64,000 nt of DNA from Fredinandcohnia onubensis (GTDB lineage Bacteria; Bacillota; Bacilli; Bacillales; Bacillaceae_L), in assembly GCF_002734215.1 (NCBI RefSeq), contig NZ_NSEB01000003.1, positions 79,523-143,522 on the forward strand. The letters are read 5' to 3'. Under the pieces are notes generated by a model. That model searched no databases and was not told the DNA's origin. It saw nothing but the letters and a program-made list of their open reading frames with translations. A program made the translations under genes and the position numbers. Shown here piece after piece: positions 25,792 to 34,590 of this stretch (its first letter is position 1; each line of letters starts with the position of its first letter).

Positions 25792-26709
25792 CTATTTTGG
25801 ATCTAATCTCATTTTGAGTACTTGGCTTATCATATGAGCCACCATTACAAGTATTAGAAAGCTTATACAAATCCCAATGATTAGACCACGTTCATCGGCA
25901 CCGCCACCTGGTGGGATATAGTTGGTATAGCCAATTGCTGAAAATAATCGATAGGCAGCTCCTTGGTAACCTAGTAAATATTCGACAACCAATAGGTTTG
26001 ATAGAACAAATACCATTATTGATTGCAAATGACTAGAAACCGTGATTAAGCAGGACCTCATCATATGATTGAGCAACACTTTATTTTTTGTGAATCCCTT
26101 AGCAAATGCCACTTGAATGTAGGGTTCGCGGTCCTGAGTAAGAAGTGAAACCGACGTGATTCTTGCTACATAAAGCATTGGCGCAATTGATACGAGAATA
26201 CTAGGTGCGATAAATTTCCACCAGGCTTCTGTTCCCATGATGCTAAAATCTGGTACATATAATAGTAGAAAATAGCTTAAACAAATGATAATAAAAAAGT
26301 CAGGAACTCCTGAGAAGAACCAGGTGGCACCACTTCCTAAAAAGCTCTTTTTTGAATTTGTCCATCGATAGTCAAGAATCCCTTTTACTATTCCGAACAC
26401 GACACTAAGAATGAACCCAATCAAAATGATTTTAAGACTTCTCGGAAAAAACTTCGCAATTTCATCTTCGGCTGAGAGGGAGGCGAATTTAGTTCCTCCA
26501 AGACTTTTATTCTCATAAACATTTTTTAAAAATGTGCCTACACTCGTTGTATATTCTTTCAGATTAAAATGATAGGAATACTCAACAGTCATTGCCTTAC
26601 CGGAAAAATCAATACTAGGTTCGCGAGGGAAAAGTACAAATAATATCACACATAGAAATACACATAAATAAATGGCTAAAATCTTTCCGAACTCTTTCAC
26701 AACCCCCAC
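25792..26709 (-). CDS. Oligopeptide-type ABC permease (OppB/DppB-like)
   Basis: This encodes 305 residues. I chose GTG 26709, seven bases after GGAAGG; the frame runs to 26778 without a ribosome site. After the first helix there is a long external segment (residues about 30-95) typical of OppB proteins, then five helices. The EAA loop is degenerate: YIQVAFAKGFTKNKVLLNHMM, where most relatives have a TARAKG-type sequence. Other features are VARITSVSLL and the C-terminal DERGLIIGI region. It forms an operon with the DppC-like gene. The substrate is unknown. Confidence 0.82.
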   Translation of the reverse strand: MGVVKEFGKILAIYLCVFLCVILFVLFPREPSIDFSGKAMTVEYSYHFNLKEYTTSVGTFLKNVYENKSLGGTKFASLSAEDEIAKFFPRSLKIILIGFILSVVFGIVKGILDYRWTNSKKSFLGSGATWFFSGVPDFFIIICLSYFLLLYVPDFSIMGTEAWWKFIAPSILVSIAPMLYVARITSVSLLTQDREPYIQVAFAKGFTKNKVLLNHMMRSCLITVSSHLQSIMVFVLSNLLVVEYLLGYQGAAYRLFSAIGYTNYIPPGGGADERGLIIGICISFLILVMVAHMISQVLKMRLDPK

Positions 26710-26950
26710 AAAGACACCTTCCTTTTCGAAAATAGCTACTATTCTAAATATATTCGAAATTCCAGTTCCTGTCACCACCGTTTTGTCGTTTAGTTAGTTC
26801 TATAGTTCTATATAAGGTTCATAAAATGTAACGATAGTCATTCATCAAAGGGGGAAAACAATTCTATATTTCTTTTAGACTACCATTGTGATAATATAAG
26901 GAAAAAGTTAACTATTTTAAATTTTATAAAAAGTGAAAGGGGTTACATAT

Positions 26951-27784
26951 GTGAAGAAAATAACGGTTTTTTCAATCATGCTTGTATTTCTCTTCTTGGC
27001 AGCCTGTGGAACTAGCGATACGAGTGGGACAGGTGGAGAAAAAGAGGGAGAAGATACAGGAAAAAAGACACTTAAGGTTATGACAGATGCGGCATATGCA
27101 CCATTCGAGTTTATGGAAGGTGACAAAATCGTTGGTTTCGAAATTGATGTGCTTCATGCTGTAGCTGAGGAGGCAGGCTACGAACTAGATGTTAAACATA
27201 CGGGTTGGGATCCAATTTTTGTTGAATTAAATAAAGGTTCGTATGATATGGCAATCTCGTCAATTTCGATTACCGAAGACCGTAAGAAGGAGTATCTATT
27301 TACGATTCCCTTTTTCCTATCAACAAATAAAATTATGATTCCTGAAGATAGTAATATTCAAACTGCTGATGATTTGAAAGGAAAAAAGGTAGCGGTTCAA
27401 GCATCGACCACTGGACATTTCGCTGTCGAAAAAGTACTTGGTGAAAAGCATCCTGACATTAAAGCATTTGAAAATAATAACTTAGCCATTCTTGAGCTTG
27501 AAAGTGGTGGAGCGGATGCGGTTGTAGCGGATAACGGTGTTATTGAATACTACGCTGCGCAAAATCCAGACAAAAAGCTAAAGGTTGTTGGAGACAAAGA
27601 AACATTTGATGCTGAATTCTACGGCATGATGTTCCCTGAGGGCAGTGACGACTTAAAAGCTGATTTAGATAAAGCAATTGAAGCCATTATTGAAAGCGGA
27701 AAATACACAGATATTTATAAAGAATGGTTTGGAGCAGAGCCAGATTTAGAAGCATTAAAGGCAGAACAAGAAGCTTCGAAATAA
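26951..27784 (+). CDS. Amino-acid ABC transporter substrate-binding lipoprotein
   Basis: This encodes 277 residues from GTG 26951 (AAAGGGG upstream). A lipoprotein signal with lipobox LAAC at residues 15-18 anchors it to the outer face of the membrane. A Gly/Glu-rich spacer and a type-II periplasmic-binding fold follow: MTDAAYAPFEFMEGDKIVG, EIDVLHAV, SISITEDRKKEYL (Arg and Thr that bind the amino-acid carboxylate) and KVAVQASTTGHFAV. It resembles YqiX/ArtP of B. subtilis (arginine) and GlnH-type proteins; arginine or another polar amino acid is the likely ligand. First gene of the operon. Confidence 0.9.
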   Translation: MKKITVFSIMLVFLFLAACGTSDTSGTGGEKEGEDTGKKTLKVMTDAAYAPFEFMEGDKIVGFEIDVLHAVAEEAGYELDVKHTGWDPIFVELNKGSYDMAISSISITEDRKKEYLFTIPFFLSTNKIMIPEDSNIQTADDLKGKKVAVQASTTGHFAVEKVLGEKHPDIKAFENNNLAILELESGGADAVVADNGVIEYYAAQNPDKKLKVVGDKETFDAEFYGMMFPEGSDDLKADLDKAIEAIIESGKYTDIYKEWFGAEPDLEALKAEQEASK

Positions 27785-27790
27785 ACCAGT

Positions 27791-27835
27791 GAAAAATTGC
27801 GTAACGACTTCAATGTGTTACGCAATTTTTGGCTT
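27791..27835 (+). terminator. Intra-operon partial terminator
   Basis: GAAAAATTGCGTAAC/GTTACGCAATTTTT lies between the binding-protein gene and the permease gene. It probably makes the binding protein more abundant than the membrane parts. Confidence 0.75.
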
Positions 27836-27854
27836 ATAAAAAGGGGGACACACC

Positions 27855-28511
27855 ATGGATTTTAGGTTTGATATTATCATAGATTATCTTCCCTATTTTG
27901 GGAGAGGAGCATTATTAACCATCGGCTTATCGATTGCCGGAATCTTACTTGGGACAATCCTAGGTCTATTTATTGGCCTAGGAAAAATGATCCGTAATAA
28001 ATGGATTTCTCTTCCATTTATGTTTTACATAACTTTCTTCCGCGGGACACCACTACTTGTCCAAATCTTCTTAGTCCACTTTGGGGTTGTTCCCCTATTT
28101 TTAGGTGGAACAAACGGAATTGTCGCTGGTGTTATTGCACTTACATTAAATGCATCAGCCTACATAGCAGAGATTTTTAGAGCAGGTATCCAATCCCTTG
28201 ACCGTGGGCAAATGGAAGCCGCTCGCTCCTTGGGAATGACACATGCTCAAGCGATGAGATACGTCATTATCCCTCAAGCATTTAAACGAATGATCCCTCC
28301 ATTAGGAAACGAATTTGTTATTCTTATAAAAGATTCGTCCCTTCTTTCGGTAGTAGCAACTCCGGAATTAATGCACTGGGGTCGTATGATGACTGGCCAA
28401 TATGCGCGTGTGTGGGAACCATATTTAACTGCGGCCTTCATTTATTTGATTTTAACTCTTTCATTGACAATCCTACTAAACTATCTTGAAAAGAGGTTGA
28501 AAACAGAATGA
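27855..28511 (+). CDS. Amino-acid ABC transporter permease
   Basis: This encodes 218 residues with ribosome site AGGGGG. It is a HisM/GlnP-type permease of five helices with the conserved [13 protein letters not shown] and the EAA loop [26 protein letters not shown]. It resembles YqiY/ArtQ. The stop overlaps the start of the ATPase gene (ATGA), so the two are translationally coupled. Confidence 0.92.
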   Translation: MDFRFDIIIDYLPYFGRGALLTIGLSIAGILLGTILGLFIGLGKMIRNKWISLPFMFYITFFRGTPLLVQIFLVHFGVVPLFLGGTNGIVAGVIALTLNASAYIAEIFRAGIQSLDRGQMEAARSLGMTHAQAMRYVIIPQAFKRMIPPLGNEFVILIKDSSLLSVVATPELMHWGRMMTGQYARVWEPYLTAAFIYLILTLSLTILLNYLEKRLKTE

Positions 28512-29230
28512 TCAAAGTAGACAATATAAAAAAGTCTTTTGGGAAGAATGAAGTGTTAAAAGGGATCTCAGTTGATATTCAGCCCCAGGAGGTTGTGGTG
28601 GTCATTGGTCCTTCGGGATCCGGGAAATCAACCTTTTTACGTTGCATTAATTTATTGGAGTCCATAGATGAGGGGCATGTTTTTATAGAGGGTGTCGATA
28701 TTACTGATAAGAAAACAAATATCAATTCAATTAGAACAGATGTCGGGATGGTGTTCCAGCAGTTTAATTTATTTCCTCACAAAACCGTCATGGAGAATAT
28801 TATGCTTTCGCCATTGAAAGTAAAGAAGGTTTCGAATGAAAAAGCGTATAATAAAGGGATGGAGCTATTGAAAAAGGTTGGTCTTGCAGAGAAAGCAGAC
28901 GCTTATCCGGATTCATTGTCTGGTGGTCAAAAACAGCGTGTTGCGATTGCAAGAGCACTTGCCATGGAACCCAGAATCATGCTGTTTGATGAACCAACTT
29001 CTGCGCTTGACCCTGAAATGGTTGGGGAAGTTTTAGAAGTTATGAAGCAACTGGCACGAGAAGGAATGACAATGGTGGTCGTGACCCATGAAATGGGTTT
29101 CGCTCGTGAAGTGGGTGACCGTGTTCTTTTCATGGATGGTGGCTATATTGTTGAGGAGAATCAACCAAAGGAATTATTTGAAAGTCCACAACATGATCGT
29201 ACGAAAGCCTTTTTGAGTAAAGTACTTTAA
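28508..29230 (+). CDS. Amino-acid ABC transporter ATPase
   Basis: This encodes 240 residues. Walker A is [13 protein letters not shown], the signature [14 protein letters not shown], Walker [16 protein letters not shown], and the H-loop [12 protein letters not shown]. The [12 protein letters not shown]-loop is typical of polar-amino-acid importers (GlnQ, YqiZ/ArtR). It completes a three-component importer with the two preceding genes. No regulator is adjacent. Confidence 0.93.
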   Translation: MIKVDNIKKSFGKNEVLKGISVDIQPQEVVVVIGPSGSGKSTFLRCINLLESIDEGHVFIEGVDITDKKTNINSIRTDVGMVFQQFNLFPHKTVMENIMLSPLKVKKVSNEKAYNKGMELLKKVGLAEKADAYPDSLSGGQKQRVAIARALAMEPRIMLFDEPTSALDPEMVGEVLEVMKQLAREGMTMVVVTHEMGFAREVGDRVLFMDGGYIVEENQPKELFESPQHDRTKAFLSKVL

Positions 29231-29289
29231 TTGAGGATACCTGGCATCATTGTGTGTCAGGTTATTTTTGATAGGAGGAGATCAATATC

Positions 29290-29826
29290 ATGGACATGAT
29301 TGAGAAAGCAATTATTGTTGCGAGTAAAGCACATGACGGGCAGTATCGTAAACTAACGAATATTCCATATATCACACATCCACTTGGGGTAGGCCTTATT
29401 TTAATGAAGATAAATGCGCGCACGGAACTAGTAGCTGCAGGAATATTACACGATACGGTGGAGGATACCGAGTTAACTCTAACGGATATTAGAGATGGCT
29501 TTGGTGATGAGGTAGCAGAACTTGTGGACGGTTGTTCAGAGCCGGATAAATCTCTGCCGTGGGAAGCAAGGAAGGAACATACGATTTCATTTCTAAGGAC
29601 TGCCTCAGAAGATAACCGAACAGTCGTATGTGCGGATAAGCTACATAATATCCGGTCAATCATCCGAGACTATGAGGAGCAGGGCGATCAAGTTTGGCGC
29701 AGATTTAGCCGTGGTAAGGATAAACAAGAGTGGTATTACCGGAATGTAGCCGAAAGCCTAGGTCATACCTCAACTTTTTCATTATTAGAAGAGCTTAAAA
29801 AGGAAATCGATCAATTGTTTGGTTAG
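29290..29826 (+). CDS. HD-domain phosphohydrolase, small SpoT-like
   Basis: This encodes 178 residues with ribosome site AGGAGGAG. The metal-binding HD pattern is complete: KAHDGQYRK with a His early, YITHPLGV, AAGILHDTVEDT (the HD pair and the ED motif), and later VVCADKLHNIRS. This is the (p)ppGpp hydrolase fold, without synthetase, TGS or ACT domains, similar to MESH1-like small alarmone hydrolases. The activity on (p)ppGpp is inferred from family only. Confidence 0.82.
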   Translation: MDMIEKAIIVASKAHDGQYRKLTNIPYITHPLGVGLILMKINARTELVAAGILHDTVEDTELTLTDIRDGFGDEVAELVDGCSEPDKSLPWEARKEHTISFLRTASEDNRTVVCADKLHNIRSIIRDYEEQGDQVWRRFSRGKDKQEWYYRNVAESLGHTSTFSLLEELKKEIDQLFG

Positions 29827-29871
29827 GACTGACTGTGTCTCAAAGGTAATCTTTGGGGCCTTTTTTTATTA

Positions 29872-29922
29872 TTGACCGACGTGGTCAACAAGGGATATAA
29901 TGGAATTGACCACATCGGTCAA
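29872..29922 (+). promoter_or_regulatory. TetR-gene promoter with two palindromic operators
   Basis: The -35 TTGACC (29872-29877), 18 bases and the -10 TATAAT (29896-29901) form the promoter. Two matching operators, TTGACC-N5-GGTCAA, lie at 29872-29888 and 29906-29922, centred 34 bp apart. The first covers the -35 box and the second the start point. This arrangement fits autorepression by the TetR-family protein encoded just downstream. Confidence 0.88.
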
Positions 29923-29942
29923 TGTTAATTGGAGGTTTTACC

Positions 29943-30566
29943 ATGCTTTCAAAATTCTTCAACTTAGAGCGAGAAAAGCAAGAACGAATCTTAAATGCAG
30001 CCACCAAAGAGTTTGCTGAAAAAAACTATGCGAATGCATCAACAAATGAAATTGTAAAGCAAGCGGGAATATCAAAGGGGCTGTTGTTTCATTATTTTAA
30101 AAATAAAAAAGAACTATATCTGTTCTTATATGACTATTATTTAGAGTTAATGGTTAATGACTTATTTGCCAATATTGACCTTGATGAGCCTGATATTTTT
30201 ACTAAATTTCGCAGTATAACATTGATTAAATTTGAACTAATGAAAAAACACCCAGAGATGTTTAACTTTGTAAGACTTGCCTTTGAGGAAGATTCACCGG
30301 ACATTAAGATTGAACTTGAAAAAAGAAACAAGGATATCCTTACCAGTAGTTATTCGAAGCTAGCGAGTTCGATTGATGTATCAAAATTTAAGGAAGGAAT
30401 CGATATTCAAAAAGCAATGAATATTATTTTTTGGTCACTCGAAGCCTTTGGTTATCAAAAGCAAGAACAAACAAAAGAGATCCCGTTAGACCAGTTAAAT
30501 CTCGAAGATCTGCTTGAAGAAATGGACGGATACATTGAAATGCTAAAACTAGCATTTTACAAATAA
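29943..30566 (+). CDS. TetR-family repressor
   Basis: This encodes 207 residues from ATG 29943 (GGAGG eight bases upstream). The N-terminal helix-turn-helix is complete: ERILNAATKEFAEKNY, then TNEIVKQAGISKGLLFHYFKNKKELYLFLYD. The C-terminal ligand domain has no recognisable signature. It is the first gene of an operon with an ABC exporter, and it sits behind a promoter with two identical-type palindromes, so it most likely represses the whole operon until an inducer binds. Confidence 0.9.
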   Translation: MLSKFFNLEREKQERILNAATKEFAEKNYANASTNEIVKQAGISKGLLFHYFKNKKELYLFLYDYYLELMVNDLFANIDLDEPDIFTKFRSITLIKFELMKKHPEMFNFVRLAFEEDSPDIKIELEKRNKDILTSSYSKLASSIDVSKFKEGIDIQKAMNIIFWSLEAFGYQKQEQTKEIPLDQLNLEDLLEEMDGYIEMLKLAFYK

Positions 30567-30585
30567 TGTAGGGAGGTCTTGGAAA

Positions 30586-31470
30586 ATGAATGTCATTGAA
30601 ATTCAAAACCTAACAAAGATGTATGGAAAGTCGCGGGGGATTGAAGATATTAGCTTCCATGTGGAGGAGGGGGAGATCTTCGGATTTATTGGGCCGAATG
30701 GTGCTGGAAAGTCCACAACCATTCGAACCATGCTGTCCCTCATCTACCCGACAAGTGGAAGTGCAAAGATCTTCGGGAAAGACACAGTTCAATTCTCGTC
30801 TGAAGTTAAAAAGGAAATCGGTTATTTACCATCAGAAGTCTTTTACTATGACAATATGAAAGTGAAGGACCTGCTTAAGTATTCGGCAAGCTTTTATAAA
30901 AAGGATTGCTCCAAGAGAATCAAAGAACTAGCTGAGATTATGGAACTCGACCTTAATCGTAAAATTGATGATTTATCACTTGGAAACAAGAAAAAGGTAG
31001 GCATTGTCCAGGGACTTCTCCATGAACCAAAGCTTGTGATTCTTGATGAGCCAACGAGCGGGCTCGATCCATTAATGCAGCAGCGCTTTTTTGATTTGCT
31101 AGAGGAAGAAAATAAAAAAGGTGTGACGATTCTTTTCTCTTCCCACATTTTAAGCGAGGTTCAACGCCTGTGTGACAGGGTTGCTATTATCAAGGAAGGT
31201 AAAATCGTAACCGTTGAAAAGATTAGTACTTTAAAAGATAACAATTTTAAAAGATTTGAGGTTGAACCATTAGCTCCAAATGAAAAAGACTATTTTTCAA
31301 TTCCAGGGGTAATTGATTTAGAGGTTACAGATCAGAAAGTTAGCTTCCTGTTTAAAGGTAATATCAATAGTGTAATGGAAAGAATCGCTGGAATTGAGAT
31401 TACCAATCTGTCCGTATCAGAGCCAGACCTTGAGGAGATTTTCATGCATTATTACGAGAAGGAGGCCTAA
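30586..31470 (+). CDS. ABC-2 exporter ATPase
   Basis: This encodes 294 residues with ribosome site GGGAGG. Walker A is GPNGAGKSTTIRT, the signature is unusual (LSLGNKKKVGIVQ instead of LSGGQ), Walker B is KLVILDEPTSGLDPL, and the H-loop is FSSHILSEVQR. A C-terminal extension of about 80 residues (FKRFEVEPLAPNEKDY...) is usual in CcmA/BcrA-like ATPases. It pairs with the two following permeases to export a lipid or peptide or antibiotic; the substrate is unknown. Confidence 0.9.
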   Translation: MNVIEIQNLTKMYGKSRGIEDISFHVEEGEIFGFIGPNGAGKSTTIRTMLSLIYPTSGSAKIFGKDTVQFSSEVKKEIGYLPSEVFYYDNMKVKDLLKYSASFYKKDCSKRIKELAEIMELDLNRKIDDLSLGNKKKVGIVQGLLHEPKLVILDEPTSGLDPLMQQRFFDLLEEENKKGVTILFSSHILSEVQRLCDRVAIIKEGKIVTVEKISTLKDNNFKRFEVEPLAPNEKDYFSIPGVIDLEVTDQKVSFLFKGNINSVMERIAGIEITNLSVSEPDLEEIFMHYYEKEA

Positions 31471-31476
31471 AATGAT

Positions 31477-32271
31477 ATGAACGTCTTTCTTCATGAATGT
31501 AGGGCCTATCGAAAAACCACGCTCATTTGGACATTATCGCTCGTTGGAATGATGGTCTTGTTTATGTCGATATTTCCCACAATTGCAAAGGATATTGAAG
31601 ATTATAAAAAGGTGTTGGATGGTTTTCCGGATGCAATGAAGCAAGCATTAGGACTACAGGTTGATACCTTTGGTTCCGTTCTCGGATTTTACTCCTACGT
31701 GTTTGTGTACATTAGCCTTTGTGGGGCGATCCAGGCGATGAATTTTGGCACGGCGATTGTGTCAAAGGAAGTAAGAGAAAAAACTGCGGACTTCTTACTA
31801 ACAAAACCAATCACAAGAAAAACCATTTTAACGGCAAAAGTTTTAGCTGCATTTACATCGATTCTGTTCACAAGCATTGTATATATAGTTGCCTCGTGGC
31901 TTATGGTAGCCGCAGTGGCAACGGATGAATACAGTACAAAAGCGTTTTTACTAATTTCGATTTCGTTGTTTTTATTGCAAGTCATTTTTCTTGCGATAGG
32001 GATCTTCCTTTCCGTTTACTTGCCGAAAATAAAATCGGTACTCTCCGTTTCCTTAGGAACTGTTTTTGCTTTTTTCATTATCGGGATGCTTAGTTCAAGT
32101 GGTGATGAGTTTAAACGATATCTGTCTCCTTTTAAATACTTTGATTCGTACTATATGATTGAACACACTAGCTATGAGGGAGCATTTTTAATAGTTGGAT
32201 CAGGGATTGTAGCTGTTGCAATTATCGCGAGCTATATCTACTATACGAAAAAAGATATTCATTCTGTGTAA
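31477..32271 (+). CDS. ABC-2 exporter permease 1
   Basis: This encodes 264 residues; GGAGG lies 11 bases before ATG. Six hydrophobic helices and a coupling segment VSKEVREKTADFLLTKPITRKTI are characteristic of ABC-2 type permeases of the NatB/BcrB group. It is clearly homologous to the next gene product (the same KPITR coupling motif), so the exporter is probably a heterodimer. Second membrane gene follows after 16 bases. Confidence 0.87.
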   Translation: MNVFLHECRAYRKTTLIWTLSLVGMMVLFMSIFPTIAKDIEDYKKVLDGFPDAMKQALGLQVDTFGSVLGFYSYVFVYISLCGAIQAMNFGTAIVSKEVREKTADFLLTKPITRKTILTAKVLAAFTSILFTSIVYIVASWLMVAAVATDEYSTKAFLLISISLFLLQVIFLAIGIFLSVYLPKIKSVLSVSLGTVFAFFIIGMLSSSGDEFKRYLSPFKYFDSYYMIEHTSYEGAFLIVGSGIVAVAIIASYIYYTKKDIHSV

Positions 32272-32287
32272 GAAAGGAGGTCTTTGT

Positions 32288-33073
32288 ATGAATGTATTTT
32301 TAAGAGAAATGAAGGCATACCGAAAGTCTCTCATCATTTGGAGCATCGGACTTGTCCTCTTAATATTCATGGGAAACACCGAATACTCGAGCCTTTCTTC
32401 ATCTGGGCAATCCTTGAATGAACTTGTAGAGTCGATGCCAAAAGCACTTCAAGCCTTAATGGGGACGGGTACGTTAGATTTATCAACACCGATTGGGTAT
32501 TTCGCGATTCTGTATTTATATTTGCTTTTGATGGCGACAATACATGCCTCGATGATGGGGGCTTCCATCATTGCAAAGGAAGAACGGGATAAGACCTTTG
32601 AATTTTTATTTGTAAAACCCATTACCCGTACAAAGGTAATTACGATGAAGCTAGTAGCTGCATTTATTAATCTTATCGTTTTTAATGCTGTTACAACGAT
32701 TGCGACGGTTTTGATTTTTGAAATGGATAATGGGTTTGAGGACCTACTTAAGTTAATGGGCGGAATGTTTATATTACAAATCCTTTTTTTAGTGCTTGGT
32801 TCTGCACTTGCAGCAGTTATCCGAAAACCGAAAAGAGTAGCTCCCATTGCTACAGGAATTCTGCTATTAACTTTTATTTTATCGATTGTCATTGATTTAA
32901 GTGAAAAACTTGAAGTCCTCAAATATGTTGTCCCATTTAAGTATTTTACAGCGGAAAATATGCTGACAGGGGATGGGTTTGAAGTAGTGTTCGTCGTTAT
33001 CTCCATTTGCTTGATCGTCATTCTAACAGCAGTAACCTATGTTTTTTATAAAAAAAGAGATCTGAACGTATAA
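32288..33073 (+). CDS. ABC-2 exporter permease 2
   Basis: This encodes 261 residues from ATG 32288, after AAAGGAGG; the longer frame from 32216 runs through the previous gene. It has six helices and the coupling motif IAKEERDKTFEFLFVKPITRTKV, parallel to that of permease 1. It ends the TetR-regulated operon. Confidence 0.88.
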   Translation: MNVFLREMKAYRKSLIIWSIGLVLLIFMGNTEYSSLSSSGQSLNELVESMPKALQALMGTGTLDLSTPIGYFAILYLYLLLMATIHASMMGASIIAKEERDKTFEFLFVKPITRTKVITMKLVAAFINLIVFNAVTTIATVLIFEMDNGFEDLLKLMGGMFILQILFLVLGSALAAVIRKPKRVAPIATGILLLTFILSIVIDLSEKLEVLKYVVPFKYFTAENMLTGDGFEVVFVVISICLIVILTAVTYVFYKKRDLNV

Positions 33074-33098
33074 AAAGGAGCAGGCTCCTGCTCCTTAG
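33073..33098. terminator. Terminator between the exporter operon and the ROK gene
   Basis: A 22-base near-perfect palindrome AAGGAGCAGG/CCTGCTCCTT. The T tract is best on the minus strand (TTTTTAT). Confidence 0.75.
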
Positions 33099-33106
33099 AT
33101 GGTTAT

Positions 33107-34270
33107 TCATTCTTTATAGGTTAAATTTAAAATGGGTACGCCTAAAAAGCGTTTGATTGCAAAGGCACATGCACCCATTCGAACGGTTCTTTTGCCTAAG
33201 GTTGAAACCGATAATTCACGATAGTGACTGATAGAAGAGGATAAATGCTCTTCTATTTTTTTTATAGAATCGGGGTAGAGACGTAAGATTTCTCCATCAA
33301 GTATAATGGTATCCGGATTATACATGTTAATCATATTATTTAAACCAATGGATAGGTAGTAAATAAAGTGTTCGAGACGCTCAAGGATATCTTGGTCGCT
33401 TTCAGCAATTAGCTTTTTCAAGTCATCATATGTAAAAGAGGAAAGACCTTTTTCCACTCTTATATTTTCTAAAAAGACGGACTCTGAAGCATATTGTTCC
33501 CAGCACCCTTCATTGCCACAAGAACATGACCTCCCGTGTGGAACGACGATCATATGACCGACTTCACCAGCGAACCCATCATTTCCGCGAAAGAAATGAT
33601 TGTCCATAATTATCCCAAGCCCGATTCCAGAATAAATCGTGGTACATAGTAGGCTGTTCGTTTCATGGTGAAGAAAGACCCTTTCAGCAAATGCGGACAT
33701 ATTTGCATTGTTTTCAATATGAATCTCGAGCTCGCATGCTTTTTCAAGGTCTTCCTTCAAATTAACAGAGCGCCACAAGAATCGAGGTACAAAATGAATC
33801 TTTTCATCTTTTCCAACAAGTCCGTGAATCGCAATTACGACACCGATAATGCCATAACGGTTGTCACTGTATTCCTCATCAAGTAAATTTATTTGTTCAA
33901 TTAGTATCTGAAGAATGTCCTCGTAGGCTCGGCTTTTACATTCGATCGACTTTTCAAAAACAAGCTTCCCGAGCAAGTCCGATATCGTGAATGAGATTTG
34001 GTTGTAATCCACATCTATTCCCAGCGCATAACCGGCCCTAGCGTTTAATGAAAGCATAATTGGCTTTCGCCCAACACTATTATGCTCTAGCTGAGTTTCA
34101 ATGATTAAGTCTTCATCTAATAAATCAGCAACCTGTGCAGAAACGGTGGCCCTTGTAAGTGCTGTTGCTTTGGAAATGTCAGCCCTCGAGATCATGCCTT
34201 CTTGAACGATTTTTTCTAAAATAAGCGAGCGATTTATTTTTTTTATATATGCTGCATCTCCAGTAATCAT
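33107..34270 (-). CDS. ROK-family (XylR/NagC-like) transcriptional repressor
   Basis: This encodes 387 residues. An N-terminal winged helix (SRADISKATALTRATVSAQVADLL) precedes a ROK sugar-kinase-like domain with GFAGEVGHM and the zinc-binding CSCGNEGCWEQYA. Such proteins repress sugar genes and release DNA on binding a sugar or its phosphate. No kinase activity is expected. It is divergent from transketolase-transaldolase, which makes a pentose-linked effector plausible. A TAGTTGgtaCAACTA palindrome lies in its own leader. Confidence 0.88.
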   Translation of the reverse strand: MITGDAAYIKKINRSLILEKIVQEGMISRADISKATALTRATVSAQVADLLDEDLIIETQLEHNSVGRKPIMLSLNARAGYALGIDVDYNQISFTISDLLGKLVFEKSIECKSRAYEDILQILIEQINLLDEEYSDNRYGIIGVVIAIHGLVGKDEKIHFVPRFLWRSVNLKEDLEKACELEIHIENNANMSAFAERVFLHHETNSLLCTTIYSGIGLGIIMDNHFFRGNDGFAGEVGHMIVVPHGRSCSCGNEGCWEQYASESVFLENIRVEKGLSSFTYDDLKKLIAESDQDILERLEHFIYYLSIGLNNMINMYNPDTIILDGEILRLYPDSIKKIEEHLSSSISHYRELSVSTLGKRTVRMGACAFAIKRFLGVPILNLTYKE

Positions 34271-34287
34271 ACAAATCCTCCATCTGG

Positions 34288-34302
34288 TAGTTGGTACAAC
34301 TA
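34288..34302. promoter_or_regulatory. Palindrome in the ROK-gene leader (candidate operator)
   Basis: TAGTTG-gta-CAACTA lies 17 bases upstream of the ROK start codon. It could be an autoregulatory site. It does not match the site in front of transketolase. Confidence 0.4.
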
Positions 34303-34368
34303 AATTTTAAAAAGAAGATTTCATCATTAAGTTATACATAATTAATGGCAATATGTGAATTTTTTCTA

Positions 34369-34382
34369 TGGTGACGCTTTCA
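34369..34382. promoter_or_regulatory. Weak cre-like site upstream of transketolase
   Basis: TGGTGACGCTTTCA matches the right half of the CcpA consensus but has three mismatches on the left. Listed only as a candidate. Confidence 0.2.
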
Positions 34383-34399
34383 AAAAACTAAATTTACAT

Positions 34400-34455
34400 T
34401 TGACATAATTGTTTGTATTTAGATAATTGACGAATAAAGGCTAGGGTGGTACATT
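34400..34455 (+). promoter_or_regulatory. Two possible promoters of transketolase-transaldolase
   Basis: The first is TTGACA (34400-34405), 16 bases, GATAAT (34422-34427). The second is TTGACG (34427-34432), 17 bases, TACATT. The gap 34271-34590 otherwise holds the candidate operators described separately. Confidence 0.5.
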
Positions 34456-34467
34456 ATAAATGGTTAT

Positions 34468-34488
34468 AATTTGTTTAGTGAACGAATT
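34468..34488. promoter_or_regulatory. Inverted repeat downstream of the transketolase promoter (candidate operator)
   Basis: AATTTGTTTA-g-TGAACGAATT has arms that match at 8 of 10 positions. Its TTTGTTTA-type arms resemble XylR/ROK operators. It is placed to block transcription from either promoter. Confidence 0.45.
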
Positions 34489-34590
34489 AATTATACAACT
34501 TATTTTAAAGATTGAAAAGATTGGTTTTTTTAGGTAGGGTATAACAATAGGATTACTATCTTTAATTTAATAGATTAGGAGTGTGGTTAC

